Program-made: the position numbers and the translations under genes
Shown: positions 44,682-52,891 of the stretch, piece by piece
How positions within the stretch are numbered: position 1 is the stretch's first letter
Layout: every line of letters begins with the position of its first letter
Notes under the pieces: generated by a model
Databases searched by the model: none
What the model saw: only the letters and a program-made list of their open reading frames with translations
What the model was told of the DNA's origin: nothing
From: an uncultured Acetatifactor sp.
Lineage (GTDB): Bacteria > Bacillota > Clostridia > Lachnospirales > Lachnospiraceae
DNA length: 64,000 nt
NCBI GenBank assembly: GCA_910578185.1
Contig: CAJTPN010000011.1
Coordinates: 65,229 to 129,228 of the forward strand
Direction: 5' to 3'

Positions 44682-45797
44682 TCAGCGGGGATAGTTTGCA
44701 ACCAGACTGACAGGCAGAATCAGATAGATATAATTCTTTTCTTCGTTCTTGATAAAACAAGGTGATTTGGGATTTACCATATACAAATCGACCTCTTCAT
44801 CATCTATTACCCGCAGCGCGTCTATCAAAAATTTGGGATTGAATCCGATCATAAGATCCTTTCCCTGTTTTTCAATATCAATATCCTCATTCATGCTTCC
44901 CAGCGTGGAGTCAATTCTAAGTTCCATTACCTCATCCGTTATATTGATGACAATAGGTTTTCTCTCACCTTCCTTGGTCAGCAGCGTAGCTCTGTCGATA
45001 CAGTTGAGCAGTTCCTTTTTATTAATTCTTACTTTTGTCTCATAATCACTGGAAAGCATCCTGTCAATATTGAAATATTCTCCTTCTATCAGCCTGGATA
45101 CCACCACCGTATTATCGAATTCAAACACAATATGCTTTGGCGTAAAGTAGATGGTCACAAGACTGTCTGCGCCTCCGGGCAGAATTTTGCTCACCTCGTT
45201 CAAAGTCTTGCCCGGAACCACAACTTTCTTTGACGAATAACTTTGCTTCAACTGTATCTTGCGAATGGAAATACGATGCCCGTCTGAAGATACCACCTTT
45301 AACTCATCACCGTTAATCTCAAACAATTCGCCTGTCATCAGTTTATTATTATCATTGTCGGAAATGGAAAAAATAGTCTGTCTCACCACTTCTTTTAAAG
45401 TAAACTGGCTTACTACAATACTGTCTTCCTTTTCCACCACGGGAAGATAGGAAAAATCTTCTCCTGATTTACCTATAATGGTAAACTTCGCCTTTTCACA
45501 GGTAATGGTCGTCTTATAAGATGCGTCCGTTACAATCTTGATGTCGTTGTCGGGAAGCTTTCTGACGATCTCAAGCAATATCTTGGCGTCCAGCGCAATA
45601 ACTCCTTTTTCCAGTATTTCCCCTTCTATCACAGTCTCTATCCCAAGATCCATATCGTTTCCTGTCAAAGTAATGGTACCGTTAGAGGCATCAATTAAGA
45701 TACATTCCAGGATAGACATGGTAGTCTTATTTGAAACAGCTTTGGATACGATTTGTACACCGTTTAACAGGTTTGATTTTGAACAGACTAATTTCAT
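44682..45797 (-). CDS. dnaN: DNA polymerase III beta sliding clamp
   Basis: A 371-residue clamp protein starting MKLVCSKSNLLNGVQIVSKA and ending in the usual P-V-S-L form (YLILPVSL). The three clamp domains are of normal length. ATG 45797 has GGAGGG 10 nt upstream; the ATG six codons earlier lacks a site. It lies downstream of dnaA, separated by 369 bp. Confidence 0.96.
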   Translation of the reverse strand: MKLVCSKSNLLNGVQIVSKAVSNKTTMSILECILIDASNGTITLTGNDMDLGIETVIEGEILEKGVIALDAKILLEIVRKLPDNDIKIVTDASYKTTITCEKAKFTIIGKSGEDFSYLPVVEKEDSIVVSQFTLKEVVRQTIFSISDNDNNKLMTGELFEINGDELKVVSSDGHRISIRKIQLKQSYSSKKVVVPGKTLNEVSKILPGGADSLVTIYFTPKHIVFEFDNTVVVSRLIEGEYFNIDRMLSSDYETKVRINKKELLNCIDRATLLTKEGERKPIVINITDEVMELRIDSTLGSMNEDIDIEKQGKDLMIGFNPKFLIDALRVIDDEEVDLYMVNPKSPCFIKNEEKNYIYLILPVSLVANYPR

Positions 45798-46166
45798 GTG
45801 AGTGGCTCCCTCCATAATATAAATATATAAAGAAATTCATAGTATTATCAGTAATAGCTGTTGATATGTGCAAAACCACTTCCATTATACTATTTTTCAG
45901 CAAAAAAGGAAATGGAAAAGTCGTGAATAATTCGGAATAACATGAGAATAAGTATTAAGTTATTCACAGTTTGTTTTTTCTCTTGTGCTGGCAGGAAAAC
46001 ACTGTCAACAGGCAAACCACAGCCTTCCCGTGAAATATGTGGTTAAAATGTGGTTATCTTTTAGAAAAGAAGTTATCTTCAGGGAAGGGTTTTATTTTAT
46101 AAGGGTTATTTTTTAAGAAGGGTTTATCTTCTAAGAAGGGTTTATCTTCTAAGAAGGGTTTATCTT
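45798..46166 (-). promoter_or_regulatory. dnaA-dnaN intergenic region with a dnaN promoter candidate
   Basis: A strong -10 box TATAAT (minus strand, 45889-45884) lies about 90 bp before dnaN with a poor -35. Further upstream there is a TTGACA-like stretch, a DnaA-box variant (tgtgaataa) and degenerate copies of the dnaA-tail repeat. The region may form part of the origin control. Confidence 0.4.
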
Positions 46167-46186
46167 CTAAGAAGGGTTTATCTTCT
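46115..46186 (-). repeat. 18-bp tandem repeat spanning the dnaA stop codon
   Basis: Four identical units of aagaagggtttatcttct. The first on the coding strand includes the final dnaA codons (K-I-N-P-S-stop). Each unit holds the inverted pair aagaag/cttctt, so the RNA could fold into serial hairpins. Degenerate copies continue towards dnaN. Confidence 0.9.
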
Positions 46187-47546
46187 TTATTATAATGTCC
46201 ACCTTATTCTTCAACTCTTCGTTTTTGGGCAACTCAGCAGTGATTTTATTGACGCCGTGGAGAATGGTTGTGTGATCTTTTTTACCCATAAGTTTTCCTA
46301 TGTTCACATAAGATGTTTCCGTCAATTCCCGGCATAAGTACATGGCGATCTGTCTTGGGAGAACAAATTCCGAATTTCTCTTTTTGGAGGTGATATCCTC
46401 CGGTTTCACGCCGAAGTGCTCTGCTACCACATTGATAATCAGTTCTGGTGTGATTACTTTTGATTTGTTGGGATAAATCACATCCTTTAAGGCTTCTTCT
46501 GCCAGAGCCAGAGTCAAATCTACTTTGTTCAGCTTGGCGGAGGCAATAATTTTATTAAAGGCGCCTTCCAGTTCTCTGATATTTGACTTGATATTAGTGG
46601 CAATATACTTTATGATCTCTTCATCTATGGGCCTGTCACAGGATTCCACGTTCTTTTTTAAGATGGCCATTCTGGTCTCGTAGTCCGGCGGCTGGATATC
46701 CGCAATCAATCCCCATTCAAAACGGGAACGAAAGCGTTCATCCAATGTCTCAATCTCCTTGGGAGGCTTGTCCGAGGAGAGAATGATTTGCTTTCTGGCG
46801 GAGTGAAGGACATTAAAGGTGTGAAAGAATTCTTCCTGCGTACTTTCCTTTCCTATGATAAACTGTACGTCGTCAACCATCAATACGTCTACCGTCCTGT
46901 ACTTCTCGCGGAGCTTGGTCATGGAAGCGGCGTTGCCGTTTCGAATGGACTCAATTACTTCGTTTGTAAATTCTTCGCTGGTGACATAGAGTACTTTATG
47001 TTCCGGATTGTGTTCCAGTATAAAATGTCCTATGGAGTGCATCAAATGTGTTTTGCCAAGACCGGGACCGCTGTAAAGGTATAAAGGATTATAAACCCGG
47101 CCGGGCGTTTCCGCTACTGCCAGGGAAGCGGAATGGGCAAATTTATTGCTGCTTCCCACTACAAAGGTATCAAATTTATATTTTGGATTTAAATTGGCAT
47201 TTTCATAATTGATATTGTAAACCGAATTGGAGCCTGACGACTCTTCCTTTTGCGTTTCCTGCAAAATGGCGTCCTTTTCCAGGATAAATTTCACGTCGTA
47301 GTATTGATTGAACATTTCTGTGATGGTAACTTGGAAAAAGCTTTTGTATTTGGAAGAAATATAGTTCAGGGCATGGGATTGATCCGAGGGAATGATAATA
47401 TTCACTTCATTGTTTATGACTGTGTAAAATTCCAACGGCTGTACCCAGGTTTCGTAAGAAATCTTGGAAAGACCGTATTCTCTGCGGATTGTTTCTTTCA
47501 CTTCAAGCCAGTTTTTTCTGATATTTTCAATTTCCATGTTGTCCAT
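46167..47546 (-). CDS. dnaA: Chromosomal replication initiator protein DnaA
   Basis: A 459-residue initiator. Domain I begins ENIRKNWLEVKETI; the AAA+ domain has Walker A GPGLGKTHLMHSIG and Walker B VDVLMVDDVQFI; the C-terminal helix-turn-helix has the signature LPRQIAMYLCRELT and GKKDHTTILHG. It binds 9-mer boxes in the adjoining region to open the origin. GGGAGGG lies 7 nt before the ATG. The last codons lie in an 18-bp tandem repeat. Confidence 0.97.
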   Translation of the reverse strand: MDNMEIENIRKNWLEVKETIRREYGLSKISYETWVQPLEFYTVINNEVNIIIPSDQSHALNYISSKYKSFFQVTITEMFNQYYDVKFILEKDAILQETQKEESSGSNSVYNINYENANLNPKYKFDTFVVGSSNKFAHSASLAVAETPGRVYNPLYLYSGPGLGKTHLMHSIGHFILEHNPEHKVLYVTSEEFTNEVIESIRNGNAASMTKLREKYRTVDVLMVDDVQFIIGKESTQEEFFHTFNVLHSARKQIILSSDKPPKEIETLDERFRSRFEWGLIADIQPPDYETRMAILKKNVESCDRPIDEEIIKYIATNIKSNIRELEGAFNKIIASAKLNKVDLTLALAEEALKDVIYPNKSKVITPELIINVVAEHFGVKPEDITSKKRNSEFVLPRQIAMYLCRELTETSYVNIGKLMGKKDHTTILHGVNKITAELPKNEELKNKVDIIIKKINPS

Positions 47547-47658
47547 GTATGAACCCTCCCATAAACCCTGTATTTCCTCAGGTTTTCGGTCCCCTGTGGG
47601 TATGGGGATACCGTCTCAAAAAACGGCCATGGTCTGAAAAACAATGTCCGCCCTTTCT

Positions 47659-47687
47659 ATTGTAATATAGATTCTTTAATATTTCAA
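47659..47687 (-). promoter_or_regulatory. dnaA promoter
   Basis: Minus strand TTGAAA (47687-47682), 17-bp spacer, TACAAT (47664-47659). It leaves a leader of about 105 nt. A perfect DnaA box lies about 30 bp upstream of it, which would allow autoregulation. Confidence 0.65.
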
Positions 47688-47699
47688 ATATAAGTTTTA

Positions 47700-47990
47700 A
47701 ACATATTAGGGATATGTTTATCCACATTATGTGGACAATTATGTTTATAAACAGAATGGGAGAGTAATATTGTGGATATAAGTGTGAATAAGTGGATAAC
47801 TTATATTATGTGGAAAAGCTTGGTAATAGGAAAAATTTTTAAATTTTTAAGTTTTATTACACACAAAGTTTACATTTATATTTTAATTATCCACATGTAA
47901 TCAACAATTTGTGGATACCGTATTTATATCTCTTTTCTGTGGATAATTATGTGAATAACCTTAAAAAAATTTTTTTTATAGTCAGCATTG
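47700..47990. other. Replication origin (oriC) with DnaA boxes
   Basis: Three perfect TTATCCACA boxes are seen (47718-47726 plus; 47887-47895 plus; 47938-47946 minus), along with near matches at 47771-47779, 47791-47799 and 47910-47918. The right end is an A/T-rich tract (about 47955-47980) that could be the unwinding element. The stretch lies between the divergent dnaA and rpmH genes, the standard Firmicutes position. Confidence 0.88.
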
Positions 47991-48010
47991 AGGTTTTTGT
48001 TGATTTTTCC

Positions 48011-48039
48011 TTGACATTCTGCGCTTTTTCCTATACAAT
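48011..48039 (+). promoter_or_regulatory. rpmH promoter
   Basis: Consensus TTGACA (48011-48016), 17-bp spacer, TACAAT (48034-48039), about 49 bp before the rpmH ATG. Confidence 0.8.
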
Positions 48040-48087
48040 CAAAATGCTATTTTCCCGAAGATGATGACGAAGAGGAGGTGCTTTATT

Positions 48088-48222
48088 ATGAAAATGACAT
48101 TTCAGCCTAAAAAGCGTTCCCGTGCCAAGGTGCATGGTTTCAGAGCGAGAATGAGTACAAAGAGCGGCAGAAAGGTTTTAGCGGCAAGACGTGCAAAAGG
48201 AAGAAAGATTTTATCCGCATAA
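48088..48222 (+). CDS. rpmH: 50S ribosomal protein L34
   Basis: A 44-residue basic protein starting MKMTFQPKKRSRAKVHGF and ending GRKILSA, a full-length L34. GAGGAGG precedes the ATG. It is the first gene of the plus-strand origin operon. Confidence 0.97.
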   Translation: MKMTFQPKKRSRAKVHGFRARMSTKSGRKVLAARRAKGRKILSA

Positions 48223-48340
48223 GGCTGCCACGTGAAATGTGGAAGGTCACATTTTTGTGACCTTTTTTGCTTTGGAAGTGTGTATCCGTTTTCAAAACCT
48301 GTGTTTTGCAGCGAACCGGGGCGCGGGGATTATAAAAATT

Positions 48341-48679
48341 ATGATATTTTCCGAAAGTTTAAAGAAAAATCACCAATTTCAGCTTGTTTATCAGGAAAAC
48401 AGATCTTATGCAAACAAATATTTGGTTATGTATTTAAGGGAAAATGGCACAGAGAGAAACAGAGTTGGGATCAGTGTGAGCAAAAAGGTGGGTAACAGCG
48501 TTGTGAGACATCGAATCACAAGGCTGGTACGGGAAAGTTACCGATTACAGGAAGCGGTGTTCAATAGTGGTTTGGATATTGTGATCGTAGCAAGGAAGAG
48601 AGCGGCTTTTGCTGGATATGGAGAGATTGAAAACGCGCTGCTTTCTCTTGGAAGGCTTCACCATATTATCAGTTTATGA
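48341..48679 (+). CDS. rnpA: Ribonuclease P protein component
   Basis: A 112-residue protein with MIFSESLKKNHQFQLVY at the start and the RNP motif in RVGISVSKKVGNSVVRHRIT RLVRE (split here). It assists the RNase P RNA in tRNA 5' processing. The frame is open 34 codons earlier, but homologous sequence begins at ATG 48341. The ribosome site before it is weak, so translation may depend on coupling or on the rpmH mRNA structure. Confidence 0.93.
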   Translation: MIFSESLKKNHQFQLVYQENRSYANKYLVMYLRENGTERNRVGISVSKKVGNSVVRHRITRLVRESYRLQEAVFNSGLDIVIVARKRAAFAGYGEIENALLSLGRLHHIISL

Positions 48680-48699
48680 GGAAAACAATTTGAATTAAG

Positions 48700-48909
48700 A
48701 TGAAAAAAATATTGATTGCCGGTATCAGATTTTACCAGAAGTACATCTCTCATTTGAAAAGTACCAGATGTCCCTATGTTCCCAGTTGTTCTCAATATGG
48801 GCTGGAGGCGATAGAAAAGCATGGCGTTATCAAAGGAAGCTTATTGGCAATGTGGAGAATATTGCGCTGTAATCCCTTTTCCAAGGGAGGATATGATCCT
48901 GTTCCTTAA
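48700..48909 (+). CDS. yidD: Membrane protein insertion efficiency factor YidD
   Basis: A 69-residue protein of the YidD family, recognised by CPYVPSCSQYGLEAIEKHG and CNPFSKGGYDPVP. It lies between rnpA and yidC as usual and helps YidC-dependent insertion. Confidence 0.93.
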   Translation: MKKILIAGIRFYQKYISHLKSTRCPYVPSCSQYGLEAIEKHGVIKGSLLAMWRILRCNPFSKGGYDPVP

Positions 48910-48955
48910 AGAAATGATGCTGTGAAAATTAGATTCGGCATGATCAGGAGGGTAA

Positions 48956-50284
48956 ATGAACCTAATTATATTAACGCAAAATTCGACTCCAATAATCGGA
49001 CAGGTTGCCTGGCTGCTTGGCAAGATAATGAACGGAATCTTTTATGTCATAGATTGGATAGGGATTCCCAATATCGGTCTGGCAATTATTTTGTTTACGA
49101 TTGTCGTAAATATTTTAATGCTGCCGTTAAATATCAAACAGCAGAAATTTTCCAAGCTTTCCGCCAAGATGAATCCGGAGATTCAGGCGATTCAGGCAAA
49201 GTATAAGGGAAAAACCAATCAGGATCAGGAAGCCATGATGGCGCAGCAGCAGGAAATCAATGCGGTCTATGCAAAGTATGGCGTATCTCCAAGCGGAAGT
49301 TGTGTGCAGCTGTTGATTCAGATGCCCATTCTGTTTGCCTTGTACCGGGTTATCTATTCGATGCCGGCTTATGTTACCAAGATAGGGAACACATTCAGAG
49401 TGTTGGCGGATAAGATCATTTCCGTGGATGAAGGTGCTTTCCTTAAAAATTCCGGCAGCGACAGTATTTCCAACGTTGTGTCCATGTATGGACAATCCAT
49501 GGAAAAAGGAAACCTGTCAAATGGTATTATTGATGTGCTTAACAAATTGTCTTCCGTGGATCTGTCTTCCGTAGCGGAACATTATGGTTTATCGGGGCTT
49601 ACCTACCCTGAGGCAGGCGGGCAGCTGATTTTAAGCAATGAATCTACCCGCGGTTTGATTGATATTTATAATAACTTTTTTGGGTTAAATATGGGTGACT
49701 CACCGTCTGTTTTGATCAAAAATGCGTGGCAGATAGGTGCCTGGGGAATTATTATCGGCGCAGTGATGATACCTGTGCTTTCTGCTGTTACACAGTGGAT
49801 TAATGTGAAGCTGATGCCTCAGCAGCCTACCAACAATAATGATCAGGCTTCCTCCATGCAGGCTTCCATGAAGACCATGAATATGATCATGCCTCTTTTT
49901 TCTGCCTGGCTGTGCTTTTCTCTGCCTTCCGGTATGGGATTATACTGGGTGGCAGGTAGCGTGGTGAGGAGCATTCAGCAGATTGTGATCAACAAGCACA
50001 TTGACAAAATGGACTTTGAGGAAATCATTAAGAAGAATTCCGTCAAGAGCGCCAAAAAGATTGAAAAAATGAAGGCAAATCAGGAAAGATTGAACGCCTA
50101 TGCAAATATGAATACCAGAAGCATACAGAACAGAGCAAATGTCACTTCGGGAATGTCGGCCCAGGAAAAGGAAAAAAATAACAGGGTTGTGACGGAAAGC
50201 GACGGTACAAAGGCGAAACCCGGAAGTATGATGGCAAAGGCAAATATGGTGAAAGACTATAACGAGAGAAACAATAAGGGTTAG
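48956..50284 (+). CDS. yidC: Membrane protein insertase YidC
   Basis: A 442-residue insertase of the YidC/Oxa1 type. The first hydrophobic segments (IGLAIILFTIVVNILMLPLN) are followed by the coiled-coil hairpin (KFSKLSAKMNPEIQAIQAKY). A loop of about 100 residues separates TM2 from the last three segments, longer than in Bacillus. The C-terminal tail is basic. It lacks the lipobox found in Bacillus SpoIIIJ. AGGAGG precedes the ATG. Confidence 0.92.
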   Translation: MNLIILTQNSTPIIGQVAWLLGKIMNGIFYVIDWIGIPNIGLAIILFTIVVNILMLPLNIKQQKFSKLSAKMNPEIQAIQAKYKGKTNQDQEAMMAQQQEINAVYAKYGVSPSGSCVQLLIQMPILFALYRVIYSMPAYVTKIGNTFRVLADKIISVDEGAFLKNSGSDSISNVVSMYGQSMEKGNLSNGIIDVLNKLSSVDLSSVAEHYGLSGLTYPEAGGQLILSNESTRGLIDIYNNFFGLNMGDSPSVLIKNAWQIGAWGIIIGAVMIPVLSAVTQWINVKLMPQQPTNNNDQASSMQASMKTMNMIMPLFSAWLCFSLPSGMGLYWVAGSVVRSIQQIVINKHIDKMDFEEIIKKNSVKSAKKIEKMKANQERLNAYANMNTRSIQNRANVTSGMSAQEKEKNNRVVTESDGTKAKPGSMMAKANMVKDYNERNNKG

Positions 50285-50301
50285 TCAGGGAGGGTTAAAC
50301 G

Positions 50302-50940
50302 ATGGAAAAGGAATATATCGAGGTATCTGCCAAGACGGTAAATGAAGCGATTACTGAAGCCTGTAGGCGTCTAAGCGTCACCAGCGATAAATTGGAATAT
50401 GAAGTACTGGAAGAAGGTTCTGCCGGCTTTTTGGGGATTGGGTCAAAGTTGGCGGTCATTAAAGCTACGGCTAAGGTGGAAAAGACCATGGACAATGTGG
50501 CAAAGAGCTTTTTGGAAGATGTATTTTCTGCAATGGGATTAACGGTTTCTGTCAATGTGGATTATAACGAAGCAGAAAAGACAATGGATATTGATTTTTC
50601 CGGCGATGAAATGGGCGTTTTGATCGGAAAGAGAGGACAGACTCTGGATTCCCTGCAATATCTCGTATCACTGGTAGTAAACAAGGAGACGGAAGATTAT
50701 ATCAGAGTAAAAGTAGACACGGAAAACTATCGTCAGAGGCGTAAGGAAACTTTGGAAAATCTGGCAAAAAACATTGCCTATAAGGTAAAGAGAACAAAGA
50801 GGCCGGTTTCTTTGGAGCCCATGAATCCTTATGAAAGACGAATTATCCACTCTGCTTTACAGAATGATAAATATATTTCAACTCACTCTGAAGGAGATGA
50901 GCCTTTCAGAAGAGTGGTGGTAACTTTAAAAAGGCAATAA
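50302..50940 (+). CDS. jag: RNA-binding protein Jag/KhpB
   Basis: A 212-residue protein with the Jag N-terminal domain (EVSAKTVNEAITEACRRL, GFLGIGSKLAVI), a KH domain with the GxxG loop in GVLIGKRGQTLDSLQYLVSL, and an R3H domain in PMNPYERRIIHSALQ. It follows yidC by 17 bp. It binds RNA and affects cell elongation and division in Firmicutes. Confidence 0.93.
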   Translation: MEKEYIEVSAKTVNEAITEACRRLSVTSDKLEYEVLEEGSAGFLGIGSKLAVIKATAKVEKTMDNVAKSFLEDVFSAMGLTVSVNVDYNEAEKTMDIDFSGDEMGVLIGKRGQTLDSLQYLVSLVVNKETEDYIRVKVDTENYRQRRKETLENLAKNIAYKVKRTKRPVSLEPMNPYERRIIHSALQNDKYISTHSEGDEPFRRVVVTLKRQ

Positions 50941-50950
50941 GCTAATAGTA

Positions 50951-50982
50951 AAAAACCGGATATATGATTATATCCGGTTTTT
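50951..50982 (+). terminator. Rho-independent terminator after jag
   Basis: Perfect 14-bp stem (aaaaaccggatata with its complement) with a 4-nt loop, ending in T residues. Confidence 0.88.
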
Positions 50983-51091
50983 GTGGCTGTAGGGACATTA
51001 CAGGTATCTGAAGACCCAAGTATTTATATGGGAAGGAACTTGCAGGTATTTGAAAATGTAAGCTGATATAAGGAATATTGCAGGGAGGAAT

Positions 51092-52501
51092 ATGGAAAGT
51101 AGGGATACGATTGCCGCGATTGCGACAGGTATGACGGATTCCGGTATTGGTGTTATAAGAATCAGTGGAACGGATGCGGTGGAAGTTGGAAACCGTTTGT
51201 TCAGATCACCGTCCGGAAAGGAAATCCTAAACCATGCCATGAGCCATATGATGTATTATGGTTATGCATTTGATATGGAATGTCATGAGATGATAGATGA
51301 AGTGATGGCTGTGGTTATGAAGGCGCCGAGAAGTTTTACGGGAGAAGACACAGTGGAAATACAATGTCATGGCGGTATTCTTGTCATGGGAAAAATACTG
51401 GAGGCGGTTCTGATAAACGGAGCACGGCTGGCAGAACCGGGAGAATTTACAAAAAGAGCTTTTTTAAACGGAAGATTAGATTTATCAGAGGCGGAAGCCG
51501 TGATGGATGTGATATCTTCTCAAAGCGACGCCGCTCTTTCCATATCTTTAAAACAGCTCAAGGGAGAGCTATCACGGAAGATAAGGGAGCTGAGAAAAAG
51601 TATTTTATATGAGATTGCGTTTATAGAATCTGCCTTGGATGATCCAGAGCATATCAGTCTGGAAGCATATCCTAACAAGTTGTTTGAAAAGATCAATACC
51701 TTGTCCAATGAGATAGAGAATTTAATCCGGACAGCCGATCAAGGAAGATTGATCAAGGAAGGCGTCAATACCGTGATTGTTGGGAAGCCTAATGCCGGCA
51801 AATCTTCTCTATTGAATGCACTTTTGGGAGAAGACAGGGCTATTGTAACAGATATTGCTGGGACTACAAGGGATGTACTGCAGGAGACAATGCGGATTGG
51901 AAATGTCTGTCTGAATGTGGTGGATACGGCAGGAATCCGAAATACGGAAAATGCGGTGGAAAAAATAGGTGTGGAAAAAGCCAGACAATATGCCGTGGAA
52001 GCGGAGCTTTTAGTGCATGTGGTGGATGGAGCCAGGGAACTAGACGAGAGTGACAGAGATATCTTATCTTTGATCAAAAATCAAAAAGTGATAGTTTTGT
52101 TAAATAAAAAAGATTTGGATCATGTCTTAGGAGAGGAAGATGTGATAAGATTTTATCAACAACTGCTGCCAGAGAGAGAAAAGCCGATGATTCTTAAAAT
52201 TTCCGCCAAAGACGGCGCCGGGATAGAAGAGTTTAAGAAAGCGGTGGAGGAAATGTTTTATCAGGGAGCCATTAGGAATAGTAACGAAATTATTATTACA
52301 AATATCAGGCATAAAAAGGCTTTGCAGGAGGCCTTTGAGTCTTTGAAGTTGGTGAAACAAAGTATTCAGAATGGATTACCGGAAGATTTTTATTCCATTG
52401 ATTTGATGAACGCTTATGGGGCTTTAGGCAGAATTATTGGAGAAGAAGTGGATGATGATCTGGTAGAAGAAATTTTTTCAAGATTCTGTATGGGAAAATA
52501 A
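51092..52501 (+). CDS. mnmE: tRNA modification GTPase MnmE
   Basis: A 469-residue GTPase. The N-terminal folate-binding domain (DTIAAIATGMTDSGIGVIRI) is followed by the G domain with G1 GKPNAGKSSLLN, DTAG in VVDTAGIRNTENAVE, and NKKD. The C-terminal residues FCMGK replace the common FCIGK, with the modification Cys kept. With MnmG it modifies U34 of certain tRNAs. GGGAGG precedes the ATG. Confidence 0.95.
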   Translation: MESRDTIAAIATGMTDSGIGVIRISGTDAVEVGNRLFRSPSGKEILNHAMSHMMYYGYAFDMECHEMIDEVMAVVMKAPRSFTGEDTVEIQCHGGILVMGKILEAVLINGARLAEPGEFTKRAFLNGRLDLSEAEAVMDVISSQSDAALSISLKQLKGELSRKIRELRKSILYEIAFIESALDDPEHISLEAYPNKLFEKINTLSNEIENLIRTADQGRLIKEGVNTVIVGKPNAGKSSLLNALLGEDRAIVTDIAGTTRDVLQETMRIGNVCLNVVDTAGIRNTENAVEKIGVEKARQYAVEAELLVHVVDGARELDESDRDILSLIKNQKVIVLLNKKDLDHVLGEEDVIRFYQQLLPEREKPMILKISAKDGAGIEEFKKAVEEMFYQGAIRNSNEIIITNIRHKKALQEAFESLKLVKQSIQNGLPEDFYSIDLMNAYGALGRIIGEEVDDDLVEEIFSRFCMGK

Positions 52502-52566
52502 AATAAAAAGTTTTTTGAAAATCCCAATTGGGCCTTGGGTTTGGAAAGTAAAGGGAGGTGGTTCCA

Positions 52567-52803
52567 ATGGTACAATTTTATCAAGGGACGCCGGAATCTG
52601 TTATGGAACGGCTTTACAGAACAATCTAAAATTTTGACAGGTAATGGAGCAGTAGATGCGTGTCTGCGTCAGACGAACAAATTCAACAATTAGAAAACAT
52701 CTGTGCTGAGTACGGTTACCGTGTTCCAAAAGTATACCTTGACTACCTAAAGGCAATGGGAGAAAGTGATGGAGGTTTGCTTTTACTTCGCCGGGAGTTT
52801 TGA
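52567..52803 (+). pseudogene. Broken SUKH (SMI1/KNR4)-like gene between mnmE and mnmG
   Basis: A GGGAGG site and ATG at 52567 open a frame of 20 codons that meets TAA at 52627 and again at 52642, then continues in the same frame to a TGA at 52801. The last part (SASDEQIQQLENICAEYG, then YRVPKVYLDYLKAMGE) fits the start of SUKH/SMI1-KNR4 domains (an A.E..I..LE......P..Y..FL..G pattern). SUKH proteins often act as immunity proteins to contact-dependent or polymorphic toxins. The gene would be far shorter than normal, so it looks like a decayed remnant. No toxin gene is adjacent. The rest of 52502-52891 is empty. Confidence 0.5.
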
Positions 52804-52891
52804 AAAATACTTATTTCAGAAAGCATTTAACATTTATCAAGAAAAATTTAAGCATAAATTGTCAGTTGTACAAATAAGGAAGTAGGAGATT

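Noticed and set aside
46115..46186. dnaA-tail repeats as plasmid-like iterons or a CRISPR array
   Set aside because: No spacers, and the repeat includes dnaA codons; an iteron role cannot be supported without a Rep gene.
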